DNA of 52,223 nucleotides, taken from assembly GCA_028047635.1 (NCBI GenBank), contig JAOFXR010000017.1, forward strand, positions 1 to 52,223, in the 5' to 3' direction. The stretch comes from Verrucomicrobiales bacterium (GTDB lineage: Bacteria > Verrucomicrobiota > Verrucomicrobiia > Verrucomicrobiales > DEV007). Every line of letters begins with the position of its first letter. Position 1 is the first letter of the stretch. Below the pieces are notes generated by a model. That model was not told the DNA's origin and did not search any database. It was given only the letters and a program-made list of their open reading frames with translations. This document shows, in pieces, positions 18,562-27,388 of this stretch. Position numbers and translations under genes: made by a program.

Positions 18562-19328
18562 CACTTCAACCGCGTCAGCATATCCAAATCAGAGGTTGGA
18601 TCAAAACTGGCGACGGCCTCTTTCTGAAGTGTCACAATCTCTCCGGCGCCTTTTTTGGCGAGAGCGAGCATCTCCATCATCTGACTTTCGGTAAAGGTAG
18701 CCTCTTCTCCTGATCCCTGAACCTCGATAAGATTGAGATCCTCGGTCATTGCGTAGTTAAAATCGACGCTCGCGTCTTTGTCCTCGTGATAATTCAGATC
18801 GAGAACGCAATTTTCTTCCCACACGCCACAGCTCACTGCCGCGGCATACTGAGTCAGTGCGGATTCTTCCATCTTCCGAGCGGTAATGAAACGCTGAAAC
18901 GCCATCTCAACGGCCACACAGGCACCGGTGATCGAAGCCGTGCGAGTCCCGCCATCCGCGCGAAGCACGTCGCAATCAATCCAGAGAGTCCGTTGGCCCA
19001 GTTTTTTCAAATCAATAACGGCACGAAGACTGCGACCAATGAGACGTTGAATCTCTGAGCTGCGTCCATCAAGCTTTCCACGACTGATGTCACGGGACTT
19101 TCGCTGAAGCGTCGAACTTGGGAGCATATTGTATTCCGCAGTAACCCATCCACCTTGAACACCCTGATTTTTCATCCAGCGGGGCACACCCGCTTCAAGC
19201 ATCGCTGTGCAGATCACTTGAGTGTCTCCAAAACTCACAAGAACACTCCCGTGTGCGTGTTTTGCAATATCAGCCTGAAAGCTCAGAGGCCGCATTTCAT
19301 CTTGGGCACGCCCATCAATTCTATTCAT
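18561..19328 (-). CDS. rph: ribonuclease PH
   Basis: Phosphorolytic 3'-5' exoribonuclease that trims tRNA precursors, cytoplasmic and hexameric. 255 residues, slightly longer than usual at the C-terminus. Family motifs: NRIDGRAQDEMRPLSF at the N-terminus, GSVLVSFGDTQVICTA, GGWVTAEYNMLPSST, REIQRLIGRSLRA-like RSSEIQRLIGRSLRA, and the catalytic DCDVLRADGGTRTASITGA. A later YHEDKDASVDFNYAMTE segment matches the phosphate/Mg region. The first residues MNRIDGRAQD fit the family start. It is convergent with the ECF gene and divergent from lpxK, with about 108 bases between the divergent starts. Confidence 0.96.
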   Translation of the reverse strand: MNRIDGRAQDEMRPLSFQADIAKHAHGSVLVSFGDTQVICTAMLEAGVPRWMKNQGVQGGWVTAEYNMLPSSTLQRKSRDISRGKLDGRSSEIQRLIGRSLRAVIDLKKLGQRTLWIDCDVLRADGGTRTASITGACVAVEMAFQRFITARKMEESALTQYAAAVSCGVWEENCVLDLNYHEDKDASVDFNYAMTEDLNLIEVQGSGEEATFTESQMMEMLALAKKGAGEIVTLQKEAVASFDPTSDLDMLTRLK

Positions 19329-19436
19329 AAGATAGCCAATGCTCTAATTGTTCCCCTTTTGCAACCGTTCACATTCGCGGTTGCTTACCGTCCTGATTTA
19401 GCGACGATAGCGACTCGCAGAATACTCTCTCCTTGA

Positions 19437-20627
19437 ATGGGTCAAAACCTCGAAAGATTCGAAAAATTTGCCATCGACGTCATCCTTGATAAACGTCAAG
19501 GGTTCCGCGCGGACGCACTTCGGGGATTTCTCACTCCCATGTCGAAACTCTACGGAGGAGTCGTCAGCCTACGGTTAATGCTTTACCGCAACCGAATCCT
19601 GCGTGAGCGAAATCTCGGATGCCTCGTCGTCAGCATCGGAAACCTCACCGTCGGCGGAACCGGCAAAACGCCCGTCGTCGAAAAATTTGCCCGCTCACTC
19701 CAGGACGGTGGCCGCCGCGTCGCCATACTGAGCCGCGGCTACAAGTCAGTGAAGCAACCTTTTCTGAGGCGCCTTTCGGCGAAAATGAAAGGCGAGAGCG
19801 AGATTGATCCCCCTCGTGTTGTCAGCGATGGAAAGTCGCTTCTTCTTGATTCAAAGACCGCAGGAGACGAGCCCTACATGCTCGCCGCAAACCTGAAAGA
19901 CGTTCCTGTGGTCGTGGACAAAGATCGAGTCAAAAGCGGCAAGCACGCCATCGCAGTGCTGAATTGCGATACACTCATTCTTGACGATGGCCTGCAGTAT
20001 CTAAAGCTCAAGCATCGACTCGACATCGTTCTTGTCGACAAATGGCATCCCTTTGGAACTGAGAAACTGCTTCCTCGAGGCACCCTTCGGGAACCGCCTC
20101 GCAACCTGAAGCGAGCATCCTATATTTTCATTACGAAGTGCAACGGCGATCCCAACGATGAGTTGATCGAGCGGATTCGCCTGTATAATCGTACAGCCGA
20201 GATCATCGAGTGCGAACATCGCCCCTGCTACCTTCAGCATATTGAAACGCGAGCCAGCGTTCCCCTCAATGCACTGAAGGGAGCCAAAGTGGGAACCGTC
20301 AGCGCCATTGCCGTTCCCGAAAGCTTCGAAGACGGAGTCCGCAAACTCGGAGCAGATATCGAAGCGACCTGCCGTTTTATGGATCACCACCGATTCAGCG
20401 AGCAGGAAATCATCTCCTTCATCAATTGCTGCATCGAATCCGGAGTCGATATGATTCTGACGACCGAAAAAGATGCCGTGCGATTTCCCCGCCTCGCGCG
20501 AATGGATGTTCCGATCTATTTTTTAAGAGTCGAAATCGGTATCCTCAGCAACGAAGAGAGCTTCGATCAGTGCATCACCCGAATTTGCCAACCGCGGACG
20601 GAGGTTTCTGCCCGCACTTTCTTTTAA
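19437..20627 (+). CDS. lpxK: tetraacyldisaccharide 4'-kinase
   Basis: Lipid A synthesis: phosphorylates the 4' position of the tetraacyl disaccharide 1-phosphate at the inner membrane, giving lipid IVA. 396 residues. The Walker A loop is [12 protein letters not shown] (68-79), directly followed by VVEKFA, and ILSRGYKS (about 98-105) is the conserved block after it. The mid-protein [10 protein letters not shown] and [21 protein letters not shown] blocks and the late [10 protein letters not shown] block are all typical. Presence of lpxK indicates an LPS-bearing outer membrane. It starts 108 bases from rph and lies 16 bases before the DUF456 gene, so those two are probably co-transcribed. Confidence 0.94.
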   Translation: MGQNLERFEKFAIDVILDKRQGFRADALRGFLTPMSKLYGGVVSLRLMLYRNRILRERNLGCLVVSIGNLTVGGTGKTPVVEKFARSLQDGGRRVAILSRGYKSVKQPFLRRLSAKMKGESEIDPPRVVSDGKSLLLDSKTAGDEPYMLAANLKDVPVVVDKDRVKSGKHAIAVLNCDTLILDDGLQYLKLKHRLDIVLVDKWHPFGTEKLLPRGTLREPPRNLKRASYIFITKCNGDPNDELIERIRLYNRTAEIIECEHRPCYLQHIETRASVPLNALKGAKVGTVSAIAVPESFEDGVRKLGADIEATCRFMDHHRFSEQEIISFINCCIESGVDMILTTEKDAVRFPRLARMDVPIYFLRVEIGILSNEESFDQCITRICQPRTEVSARTFF

Positions 20628-20643
20628 ACCACCCCGCAGCCCC

Positions 20644-21186
20644 GTGACATTAATCGCCGGAATTTTCGATAACTTCCCCTCCGAGGCCGTCGTCGATGGC
20701 CTGAAGTGGACACTCATCATTACGCTGCTGGTAGTCGGTTTCCTCGGAACCTTTCTCCCCATCATTCCCGGCACGACGATGATACTCGCGGGAACCCTCG
20801 CCCACTATTTCCTGATGGGAATGGAAGAGTCCGGTCTCACCTGGCAGGGAATAGTCATCATCGTAATTCTCTACATTGCCTCCATCGTCGTTGACTGGAT
20901 CAGTGGAGCCGTTGGTGCCAAGTGGTTCGGTTCCAGCAAGTGGGGAATCATTGGTGCCATCGTTGGCGGCATTATCGGTATCTTTTTCTCCATTCCCGGT
21001 CTCATCATCGGCCCTATCGCAGGTGTCTTTCTTTTCGAAATGCTCTTTGCGAAAAAGGAGGTCAAAGAAGCCTCCAACTCCACCCTCGGCACCGTTGTCG
21101 GAGGTCTCGCAGGAATCGCCGCGCGAGTTTTCATCGCGCTCGGAATGATCGTCTGCTTTCTCGTCGACGTATTCTTCATCAAATAG
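20644..21186 (+). CDS. DUF456 family membrane protein
   Basis: Integral membrane protein of unknown function, 180 residues, starting at GTG 20644. It has about five hydrophobic helices with the glycine-rich repeats typical of DUF456: GFLGTFLPIIPGTTMILAG, then DWISGAVGAKWFGSSKWG and GAIVGGIIGIFFSIPGLIIG, where the internal Gly-rich hairpins resemble glycine-zipper elements. It lies 16 bases after lpxK and 21 bases before the NADH dehydrogenase fusion gene, so all three are likely one transcript. No role can be read from the sequence. Confidence 0.82.
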   Translation: MTLIAGIFDNFPSEAVVDGLKWTLIITLLVVGFLGTFLPIIPGTTMILAGTLAHYFLMGMEESGLTWQGIVIIVILYIASIVVDWISGAVGAKWFGSSKWGIIGAIVGGIIGIFFSIPGLIIGPIAGVFLFEMLFAKKEVKEASNSTLGTVVGGLAGIAARVFIALGMIVCFLVDVFFIK

Positions 21187-21207
21187 CGCTTTTAACGTTC
21201 CTCTTCC

Positions 21208-23283
21208 ATGTCGTCTCCCACTTCTCCCTTAACTGATGCTGAACCCAACCGACTCCAGCAGGAAGTCGTCATTCTCGGCGGCGGCTTCGCAGGCGTTTAC
21301 TGCGGGCAGCGAATTCGAAAATCGTTGAAGAAGGCCGGGCTTCCGCCCGAAATGGCGCTCATCGTCTCGGATCAGAACTACATGGTCTTCCAGCCCATGC
21401 TTGCGGAAGTCGCGGGAGGCTCCCTTTCCCCAAGGCACGTCGTCAATCCGATCCGACGTCTCTGCAAAGGGATTCAGGTCCTGCGAGGCCAAGTCGAAAG
21501 AATTGATCTGGAAAAAAAAGAGGTGCACATCAACACCGGTAACTTTTCAGCCGGAGTGATCGTCGAGTTCAATCACATCATGCTCGGGGTCGGAGCCGAG
21601 ATCGACCTCAGCCGCGTGCCCGGAATGCCGGAACACGCGCTCCTGATGCAGAACGTCGGTGATGCCATGATCCTGCGCGCCACGATCATTTCCCGAATCG
21701 AGGAAGCCAACGCCGAGCAACGCGAAGAGGTGCGCAAAAGACTCCTCACTTTCGTCGTCGTTGGCGGAGGTTATTCCGGAGTCGAAACGGCAGGTGAAAT
21801 ACTCGACTTGGTCAAAAGCGTCGCGAAATTTTACCGTTATGTCAGCGAAGAGGATCTTCGTGTCGTGCTTGTCCACAGTCGCAGTCGTGTCCTCCACACC
21901 CTCGGTGATGAACTTGGAGACTACGCTGGCAAAAAGCTCACCGAGCGGGGCCTCGAGCTGATTCTCGAAGATCGCGTCGGTGCCGTCACCGCAACTAAGG
22001 TCTGCCTGCAGTCCGAAAAAATCATCGACACCGCCACGGTCATTTCCACCGTGGGAACTGCGCCAAATAGGATAATCAAACAACTCTGTGACGAGCAAGG
22101 ACTTCCCAACCATCGCTATTTCATCAAGACAAATGAATTCATGCAGGTGGAGGGATTCGAAAATGTCTGGGCTTCAGGAGATTGCGCCTCGATCCCGCTT
22201 GCCGACAGCGACGGCAAATATTGCCCTCAAACCGCCCAGTTTGCGATGCGGGAAGGCATTTGCATCGCCGACAACATCGGAGCAAAGATTCAGGGGAAAC
22301 CGCTAAAGCCTTTCACGTTTCAAGGGCTTGGTGAACTGGCTTCGATTGGTCACCAAACCGCCGTTGCGAGTATCATGGGAATTCAATTTTCAGGGTTCAT
22401 CGCCTGGTTCATGTGGCGATCCATTTACCTGTCCAAACTCCCGGGCCTCGACCGCAAACTACGCGTCATGATCGACTGGACACTCGATCTCTTTTTCCCG
22501 CGTGACATCAACCTCCTCAGCCCCCGCTACACCAAACTGTTCCGAGAAGTTCACCTCGAGCCGAACGACACGCTCTTTCGCCGTGGCGAGCCTGCATTCT
22601 CGCTCTATGTCGTTCAAGAAGGCGGCATCGACTTGCAAGACGAAAACGGCAAGGTCGTTCGCGAGATCGAAGAAGGTGATTTTTTTGGAGAACGCGCCCT
22701 CGTCCACGGCGGCGGCTACCTTTACGACGCTGTAGCAAAAGACAGTACGCAACTGGTCTCACTCAGCGGCGAAGCAGTGCTGCCCTTTTTCGAAAGCAGC
22801 CGGAGATTCAGGCGCGTTCTCGCGAAGACAACCGCACAGGGAAGTGCCGAAGGCGAATTGGCTGTCGTCAGGAAAAAGCTTCCCGATGCGATTCTCAGTG
22901 CCAGTGTTTCGGATGTGATGCGAAGAGATATCGCGACGCTTCGCTCGGACCAAACCATCAACGAGGCACTGACGATGTTTCTCTCGCGGCGCTTCAGTAT
23001 TTACCCTCTCGTGACTGATGACGGAAAGCTGACCGGCGTGATTGCCCGCGAAGATGTTTTCGATTTTATCAAACGCGACGACATCGACGACAAAACCTGC
23101 CTCGATCGAATCGATCTCATGCACCTTCCTATCTGTAAAATCGGCGATTCAGTCGATGTTAGCCTCGACAAAATGATGCGGGCCGGACGTTACAAATGTC
23201 TCGTCGTCGATGACGAACAGCGCCTCCACGGTATCCTCACCGTGATGGACTTGTTAGGCGAAGCTGCGAAGCAACAGATGTAA
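21208..23283 (+). CDS. type II NADH dehydrogenase fused to cNMP-binding-like and two CBS domains
   Basis: 691 residues. The N-terminal two-thirds is a single-subunit, non-proton-pumping NADH:quinone oxidoreductase (NDH-2): FAD loop VVILGGGFAGVYCG (about 20-32), NAD loop VVVGGGYSGVETAGE (about 186-200), a second FAD block ENVWASGDCAS, and the quinone-site region CPQTAQFAMREG. A basic, aromatic stretch (about 390-435) is the likely membrane-binding tail. It is followed by a cyclic-nucleotide-binding-like domain (about 445-535, with EEGDFFGERALVHGGG) and a CBS pair (about 567-690, with VMRRDIATLRSDQTINEAL and LMHLPICKIGDSVDVSLDK). The usual Arg of the cNMP phosphate cassette is replaced, so it may not bind cAMP. 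The fusion suggests that respiration is gated by a nucleotide or energy signal; that is inference. Confidence 0.88.
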   Translation: MSSPTSPLTDAEPNRLQQEVVILGGGFAGVYCGQRIRKSLKKAGLPPEMALIVSDQNYMVFQPMLAEVAGGSLSPRHVVNPIRRLCKGIQVLRGQVERIDLEKKEVHINTGNFSAGVIVEFNHIMLGVGAEIDLSRVPGMPEHALLMQNVGDAMILRATIISRIEEANAEQREEVRKRLLTFVVVGGGYSGVETAGEILDLVKSVAKFYRYVSEEDLRVVLVHSRSRVLHTLGDELGDYAGKKLTERGLELILEDRVGAVTATKVCLQSEKIIDTATVISTVGTAPNRIIKQLCDEQGLPNHRYFIKTNEFMQVEGFENVWASGDCASIPLADSDGKYCPQTAQFAMREGICIADNIGAKIQGKPLKPFTFQGLGELASIGHQTAVASIMGIQFSGFIAWFMWRSIYLSKLPGLDRKLRVMIDWTLDLFFPRDINLLSPRYTKLFREVHLEPNDTLFRRGEPAFSLYVVQEGGIDLQDENGKVVREIEEGDFFGERALVHGGGYLYDAVAKDSTQLVSLSGEAVLPFFESSRRFRRVLAKTTAQGSAEGELAVVRKKLPDAILSASVSDVMRRDIATLRSDQTINEALTMFLSRRFSIYPLVTDDGKLTGVIAREDVFDFIKRDDIDDKTCLDRIDLMHLPICKIGDSVDVSLDKMMRAGRYKCLVVDDEQRLHGILTVMDLLGEAAKQQM

Positions 23284-23321
23284 GAGCTCCTCGAACTTGC
23301 CGAGCAGCCAACACCTGAAAG

Positions 23322-24905
23322 TTACATCATCTTGTCCAACACAAACGCACGCAGATCAGCGATCGCGATACGCTCTTGGCTCATCGAATCACGCTCACGC
23401 AATGTCACGGTGTCTTTCATTTCGTCACCACTCTCGCCGAGCGTTTCGAAATCAACCGTCACGCAGTAAGGCGTTCCGATTTCATCCTGACGCCGATAAC
23501 GACGCCCGATCGCACCGGCCTCGTCATAGAAAACGTTCATGAAGGGTGAAAGCAACGCCTGAATCTCACGCGCCTTCGCAACGAGCTCGGGCTTGTTCTT
23601 AAGCAATGGCAAAATACCCACTTTCACAGGAGCCATCCGTGGCGAAAAGTGCAGGACGGTTCGTGTCTCTTCTTTGCCCTTCTCATCCGTGACGGTCTCT
23701 TCGTCGTAGGCCTCACAAATCAGCGCAAGGATCGTCCGGTCGCAACCGGCACTTGGCTCAACGACATGCGGCAGGAATTTCTCCTTCGCTTCCTGATCGA
23801 CGTATTCAATCGCCTTCTTTGAATGTTCTTTATGCTTCGTGAGATCGTAAGCGCCACGATAAGCAACCCCCTCAAGTTCCTGAATTCCGAACGGGAACTC
23901 ATATTCGATGTCGTAAGTTTTCTCCGAATAGTGAGCACGCTCACCGTCAGGAATATCGAGCACGTGAAGGTGCTCACGTGGAATACCAATCTCCTCGTAA
24001 AAAGTGAGGCGGCGTTCAAGCCACTCTTCGGTCAAGGCGAGACCGTCCTCAGGACGACAGAAAAATTCGATCTCCATCTGCTCAAACTCACGTGAGCGGA
24101 AGGTGTAGTTCCGGGGATTGATCTCATTTCGGAATGATTTCCCAATCTGGGCAATTCCGAAAGGAAGTTTGATCCGGTTTGAATCGAGCACATTCTTAAA
24201 CTGCACGAAGATCGTCTGCGCCGTCTCAGGACGAAGATAGGCAACCGCGCTTTCATCATTCTCATCCGAAGACGCTCCCATCCGCGTTTCAAACATTAGG
24301 TTAAAGTCGCGCGCCTCCGTCAACAATGAACCATTCTCAGGGTTAAACAGAGTCGTATTCTCGACCGCCTCACTCCGCTCCCCTGTGAGTTCAAGCTTCT
24401 TCGGCGAAATCTGCTTATCACTGAGAAACTTGGAATAGAAAAGGCGAGCCGTTTTCCGAGCCTTGTTTTCGTCCTGCCCTTCTCCAACGAGAACCGCATA
24501 CTCACGCTCAACTGACCAATCGGATTCCTCGTTCGAAGCGCCCGTGTAGTGATAAACCGTTCCTGATTGCGGCTCGATCTGGTCAGCACGCAGTCGCGCA
24601 TTGCTGAGAAGGCAATCGCACATCGGGTCGGAAAAACCTCCGACGTGCCCCGATGCTTTGAGCACATCTTGGTGAGTGAGAATCGATCCGTCCATTCCCA
24701 CGATATCTTCGCGTTCCTGAACATTCTTACGCCACCAGTAATCCTTGAGGTTCCGCTTAAGCTCAGCCCCCAGCGGGCCGTAGTCCCAACATCCATTAAG
24801 ACCGCCGTAAATCTCCCCCGACTGAAAGATAAAACCACGTTTTTTACAAAGGCTGACGATTTTTCCCATCAGAACTGTGTTTTTTTCGGAAGTCGCATCA
24901 CTCAT
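23322..24905 (-). CDS. glyQS: glycyl-tRNA synthetase, alpha2 type
   Basis: Charges tRNA-Gly. 527 residues, the single-chain dimeric class II form rather than the GlyQ/GlyS tetramer. Class II motif 2 is FRNEINPRNYTFRSREFEQ and motif 3 is VEPSAGCDRTILALICEAYD. Glycine-specific N-terminal features include CKKRGFIFQSGEIYGGLNGC and DYGPLGAELKRNL. The C-terminal anticodon-binding domain has PVKVGILPLLKNKPEL and GTPYCVTVDFETLGE, the standard ending for this type. Start ATG 24905 gives MSDATSEKNTVLMGKIVSL; the Met at residue 13 is a possible alternative start. Convergent with the NADH dehydrogenase fusion, 38 bases apart. Confidence 0.96.
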   Translation of the reverse strand: MSDATSEKNTVLMGKIVSLCKKRGFIFQSGEIYGGLNGCWDYGPLGAELKRNLKDYWWRKNVQEREDIVGMDGSILTHQDVLKASGHVGGFSDPMCDCLLSNARLRADQIEPQSGTVYHYTGASNEESDWSVEREYAVLVGEGQDENKARKTARLFYSKFLSDKQISPKKLELTGERSEAVENTTLFNPENGSLLTEARDFNLMFETRMGASSDENDESAVAYLRPETAQTIFVQFKNVLDSNRIKLPFGIAQIGKSFRNEINPRNYTFRSREFEQMEIEFFCRPEDGLALTEEWLERRLTFYEEIGIPREHLHVLDIPDGERAHYSEKTYDIEYEFPFGIQELEGVAYRGAYDLTKHKEHSKKAIEYVDQEAKEKFLPHVVEPSAGCDRTILALICEAYDEETVTDEKGKEETRTVLHFSPRMAPVKVGILPLLKNKPELVAKAREIQALLSPFMNVFYDEAGAIGRRYRRQDEIGTPYCVTVDFETLGESGDEMKDTVTLRERDSMSQERIAIADLRAFVLDKMM

Positions 24906-25211
24906 AAGAAATTTCTAAATCGAAGGTTATAAAAAGAAGCCCACAACATAGCCGCCCCACCTTATCCGCAAGGGGAAAGTAACAACGAGGCCGACGCCGC
25001 CGCCCTTTCCAGAAAGAAGACGTTTCTCTGGAAAACCACTCGACACGCACTCAAAAACCCCGCCAAACGTGAGAAGGATAGAAAAACAACCCATGAACTT
25101 TTCTCAGGAGTGCGATTTCCCCTTGACCCGCCTGAAATTGTGCGGAGATTACCCGCCCTGTCCAAAAGACGAAAAAGTCGTCTTCACAGGAACCTTTCAC
25201 GGATTGATACC
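24906..25211. other. 306-base gap between glyQS and rpmB
   Basis: No gene is supported here. It separates the divergent glyQS and rpmB genes. A perfect 8-bp inverted repeat TTTCCAGA/TCTGGAAA (25006-25034) and a 7-bp one AAGACGA/TCGTCTT (25166-25184) are present. TTGACC at 25123-25128 could be a -35 element for rpmB, but no good -10 follows. Confidence 0.6.
25166..25184 (+). promoter_or_regulatory. hairpin in the rpmB leader
   Basis: A perfect 7-bp inverted repeat, AAGACGA and TCGTCTT with a five-base loop AAAAG, ends 27 bases before the rpmB start. It would form in the 5' leader of the mRNA. It is not followed by a T-run, so it is not a terminator on this strand. It may be a structure for translational control or only chance. 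Confidence 0.4.
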
Positions 25212-25475
25212 ATGTCTAGAGTTTGTAAAATTACCGGAGCAAAAGTAACTTCTGGCCGCAAGATCCACCGAAGTGGTAAGGCAAAGAAGAAGGGTGGTAT
25301 CGGTCGTCACGTTACGAAAACAGTTAAGCGTCAGTTTAAGCCGAACCTCCGCCAAAAGCGTGTTTGGGTCCCTGAGCTCGGACGTTTCGTTCGCGTAAGA
25401 GTGAGCGCTCGCGGTCTTAAGACGATCGACAAGAACGGTGCTTTTAAAACGCTGAAAGAAGCTGGCTTGATCTAA
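25212..25475 (+). CDS. rpmB: 50S ribosomal protein L28
   Basis: Component of the large ribosomal subunit, 87 residues, basic. The ATG at 25212 gives MSRVCKITGAKVTSGRKIHR, where the SGRKI-type motif and the following GKAKKKGGIGRHVTK match the bacterial L28 core; KRQFKPNLRQKRVWVPELG and VRVSARGLKTIDKNG complete the family. No CxxC zinc pairs are present (one Cys at position 5). Longer in-frame starts would add unrelated sequence and were rejected. It is not next to rpmG, its frequent partner. A leader hairpin ends 27 bases upstream. Confidence 0.95.
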   Translation: MSRVCKITGAKVTSGRKIHRSGKAKKKGGIGRHVTKTVKRQFKPNLRQKRVWVPELGRFVRVRVSARGLKTIDKNGAFKTLKEAGLI

Positions 25476-25503
25476 TCGATCGGTTTTGATTTCGGTGTCG
25501 CTT

Positions 25504-26127
25504 ATGCCTGACACCTTTTATTTTGCTGACGAGGACGACCCTGAGGTCGTTCTTTTCGCTGATTTCGTGGCCCTACTCGGAATCACGCCCACTTATCCCG
25601 GGACCTTTTTTGCCGAAACCTCGGCAGATCTGAATCATGGCTGGAATCAATGGCGCGAAAACTGGTTCATCCCTCATCTAGGCCCGACATTCTCCCGGGT
25701 CTTCCAGCTCGCAACGGCGCAGAAAGTAAACGAAATCGCCGATCAGGACCGCGATCTCGAAACGAAGTTTACGGAGGCGATCTCTGAAAAGAGCCAAACC
25801 GCCGCGCTAGCCTTCCTCGACGGGAAATCCGAGATGCAAGGCAACCGCGAATGGCTCAAACTCACGCGGTTGATAGAAAGTGAAAAGACGCCCGGTCATC
25901 TCACGACTCTCTTTGCCTTTCAATCCGCGCTTTACCATCTGCCCCTGGCCAGCGCGCTGCGAAGTTACGTTCGCTACGAATTTCACTGCGGTAGAACCTC
26001 ATTTTCACGCCTTTCTTCCGATGAAGAAAATCAGATTTTTCAGCGTATTCTCCCCGATGTCGCAGTTGCCGTGAAAGCCGATATCAGCGATGATAGCGAT
26101 GCAGGTTTCCAACTGCGAGCGATATAG
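25504..26127 (+). CDS. hypothetical protein between rpmB and clpS
   Basis: Not recognised. 207 residues from the ATG at 25504 (an in-frame TTG six codons up is weaker). Soluble, acidic, without signal peptide, membrane helix or Cys pairs. The sequence is largely helical in appearance, with several Trp residues (NHGWNQWRENWF) early on and a central charged stretch (about 70-120). It is 28 bases after rpmB and 9 bases before clpS, so it is very probably translated from the same transcript as clpS. The tight spacing hints at a partner role for ClpS or the Clp machine, but nothing in the protein itself proves that. Confidence 0.72.
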   Translation: MPDTFYFADEDDPEVVLFADFVALLGITPTYPGTFFAETSADLNHGWNQWRENWFIPHLGPTFSRVFQLATAQKVNEIADQDRDLETKFTEAISEKSQTAALAFLDGKSEMQGNREWLKLTRLIESEKTPGHLTTLFAFQSALYHLPLASALRSYVRYEFHCGRTSFSRLSSDEENQIFQRILPDVAVAVKADISDDSDAGFQLRAI

Positions 26128-26136
26128 AAAAAGAGA

Positions 26137-26418
26137 ATGGCTATCGATCTAGACGAAATCACCCTCACCGAAACGGAGACCGATCTCGATACTCCGTGGA
26201 ATGTGATTGTTTACGACGATCCCGTAAATCTCATGAACTTCGTGACACTCGTGCTAAAGCGAGTCTTTGGATACCCACAGGAGAAAGCGGAAAGCCTCAT
26301 GATGGAAGTTCACAAGGCTGGAAAATCCGTCGTCTGGACCGGTGAGCGCGAAAAAGCGGAACTCTACGTGCAGCAGCTCCAGAGCTTTCAGCTGCTTGCC
26401 GCAATGAAGCGAGCCTAG
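26137..26418 (+). CDS. clpS: ATP-dependent Clp protease adaptor ClpS
   Basis: Small cytoplasmic adaptor that recognises N-degron substrates and hands them to ClpA/ClpC with ClpP, 93 residues. The folded domain starts at WNVIVYDDPVNLMNFV, carrying the Asp-Asp-Pro and Asn/Met residues of the N-degron pocket, continues through VLKRVFGYPQEKAESLMMEV with the pocket His in VHKAGKSVV, and ends in EREKAELYVQQLQ. The short, DDPVNLM-type sequence resembles actinobacterial ClpS more than E. coli ClpS. The first 20 residues are an acidic flexible N-terminal extension as expected. No clpA/clpC is nearby. Confidence 0.92.
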   Translation: MAIDLDEITLTETETDLDTPWNVIVYDDPVNLMNFVTLVLKRVFGYPQEKAESLMMEVHKAGKSVVWTGEREKAELYVQQLQSFQLLAAMKRA

Positions 26419-26481
26419 GTATTAAGTTCGACGCGGCATTGCGTCATCGACAGAGACGGAAAAAAACTTCATATCAGGCAG

Positions 26482-27360
26482 ATGATTCGATTTCTTCTCA
26501 CTGCCTTTTTGCTCACAGCAACGACACCACTGTTCGCAAAGTTTGACTACCCTCCTAAGATGCAGGGTGCCGAGACAATTGCTTACAAAACAATCGGCGA
26601 CGTCACGATGAACCTTCATGTCTTCAAGCCGGAAGGATGGAAGGCAGAAGATTCCCGCCCCGTTGCCGTCTTTTTCTTCGGCGGCGGATGGGCCGCAGGA
26701 AGCCCCGAACAATTCGAAGCACACTGCAAACACCTAGCGATGCGGGGAATGGTTGCTATTACCGCAGACTACCGCGTCTCAAGCCGCCATGGAACCAAAG
26801 CAAAGAGCTGCCTCAACGACGCCCGAGACGCGATTCGTTTCGTGAGAACTCATGCTGAAGAACTGGGAATCGATCCCAACCACGTCGCCGCAGGCGGAGG
26901 CTCAGCCGGCGGACACCTCGCGGCCGCTCTTGGAACCGTTTCAGATGACGAAGAGAAAGTCTCCTCACGCCCCAACTTGATGCTGCTTTTCAACCCCGCC
27001 TGCGTCCTTGCGCCCTATGAAGGAAAACAACCATGGCCCGAAGATCGTGCCGATGAGTTCCTCGAAAAAATGGGAGTCGATCCGGTAGAAATGTCACCTA
27101 TCCATCACGTTTCCAGCGAAACGCCCCCCGCGATCATATTCCATGGAACAGCCGATGAAGCCGTCCCCTTCGCCACCTCGGAACAGTTCGCTACCACCGT
27201 CAAGAAAGCAGGCATGCGCTGCGATCTCAAAGCCTACGATTCTCAACCTCATGGCTTCTTCAATTTTGGTCGCAATGACAATGTAGAGTTTTACCAGACT
27301 CTAAACGCGATGGACGCCTTCCTCGTCGATCTCAACTGGCTGCCGGAGAATCCGAACTAG
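26482..27360 (+). CDS. secreted alpha/beta-hydrolase esterase (acetyl-esterase type)
   Basis: Probable exported carboxylesterase, 292 residues, with a signal peptide (MIRFLLTAFLLTATTPLFA). Alpha/beta-hydrolase hallmarks: oxyanion block FFFGGGWAAG (about 70-79, normally HGGG), nucleophile elbow GGGSAGGHLAA (about 138-148, Ser in GxSxGG), acid Asp in HGTADEAVP (about 219) and catalytic His in PHGFFNFG (about 254). The pattern fits the BD-FAE / acetyl-xylan-esterase-like group, which removes acetyl or feruloyl groups from plant or algal polysaccharide. Substrate is inference. Transcribed alone between clpS and the convergent queH. Confidence 0.87.
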   Translation: MIRFLLTAFLLTATTPLFAKFDYPPKMQGAETIAYKTIGDVTMNLHVFKPEGWKAEDSRPVAVFFFGGGWAAGSPEQFEAHCKHLAMRGMVAITADYRVSSRHGTKAKSCLNDARDAIRFVRTHAEELGIDPNHVAAGGGSAGGHLAAALGTVSDDEEKVSSRPNLMLLFNPACVLAPYEGKQPWPEDRADEFLEKMGVDPVEMSPIHHVSSETPPAIIFHGTADEAVPFATSEQFATTVKKAGMRCDLKAYDSQPHGFFNFGRNDNVEFYQTLNAMDAFLVDLNWLPENPN

Positions 27361-27388
27361 GCACGCAAAAAACAGAGAAGGATTCAGG

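Noticed and set aside
21547..22113. 188-residue frame on the minus strand
   Set aside because: Antisense to the NADH dehydrogenase gene; codon shadow without any motif.
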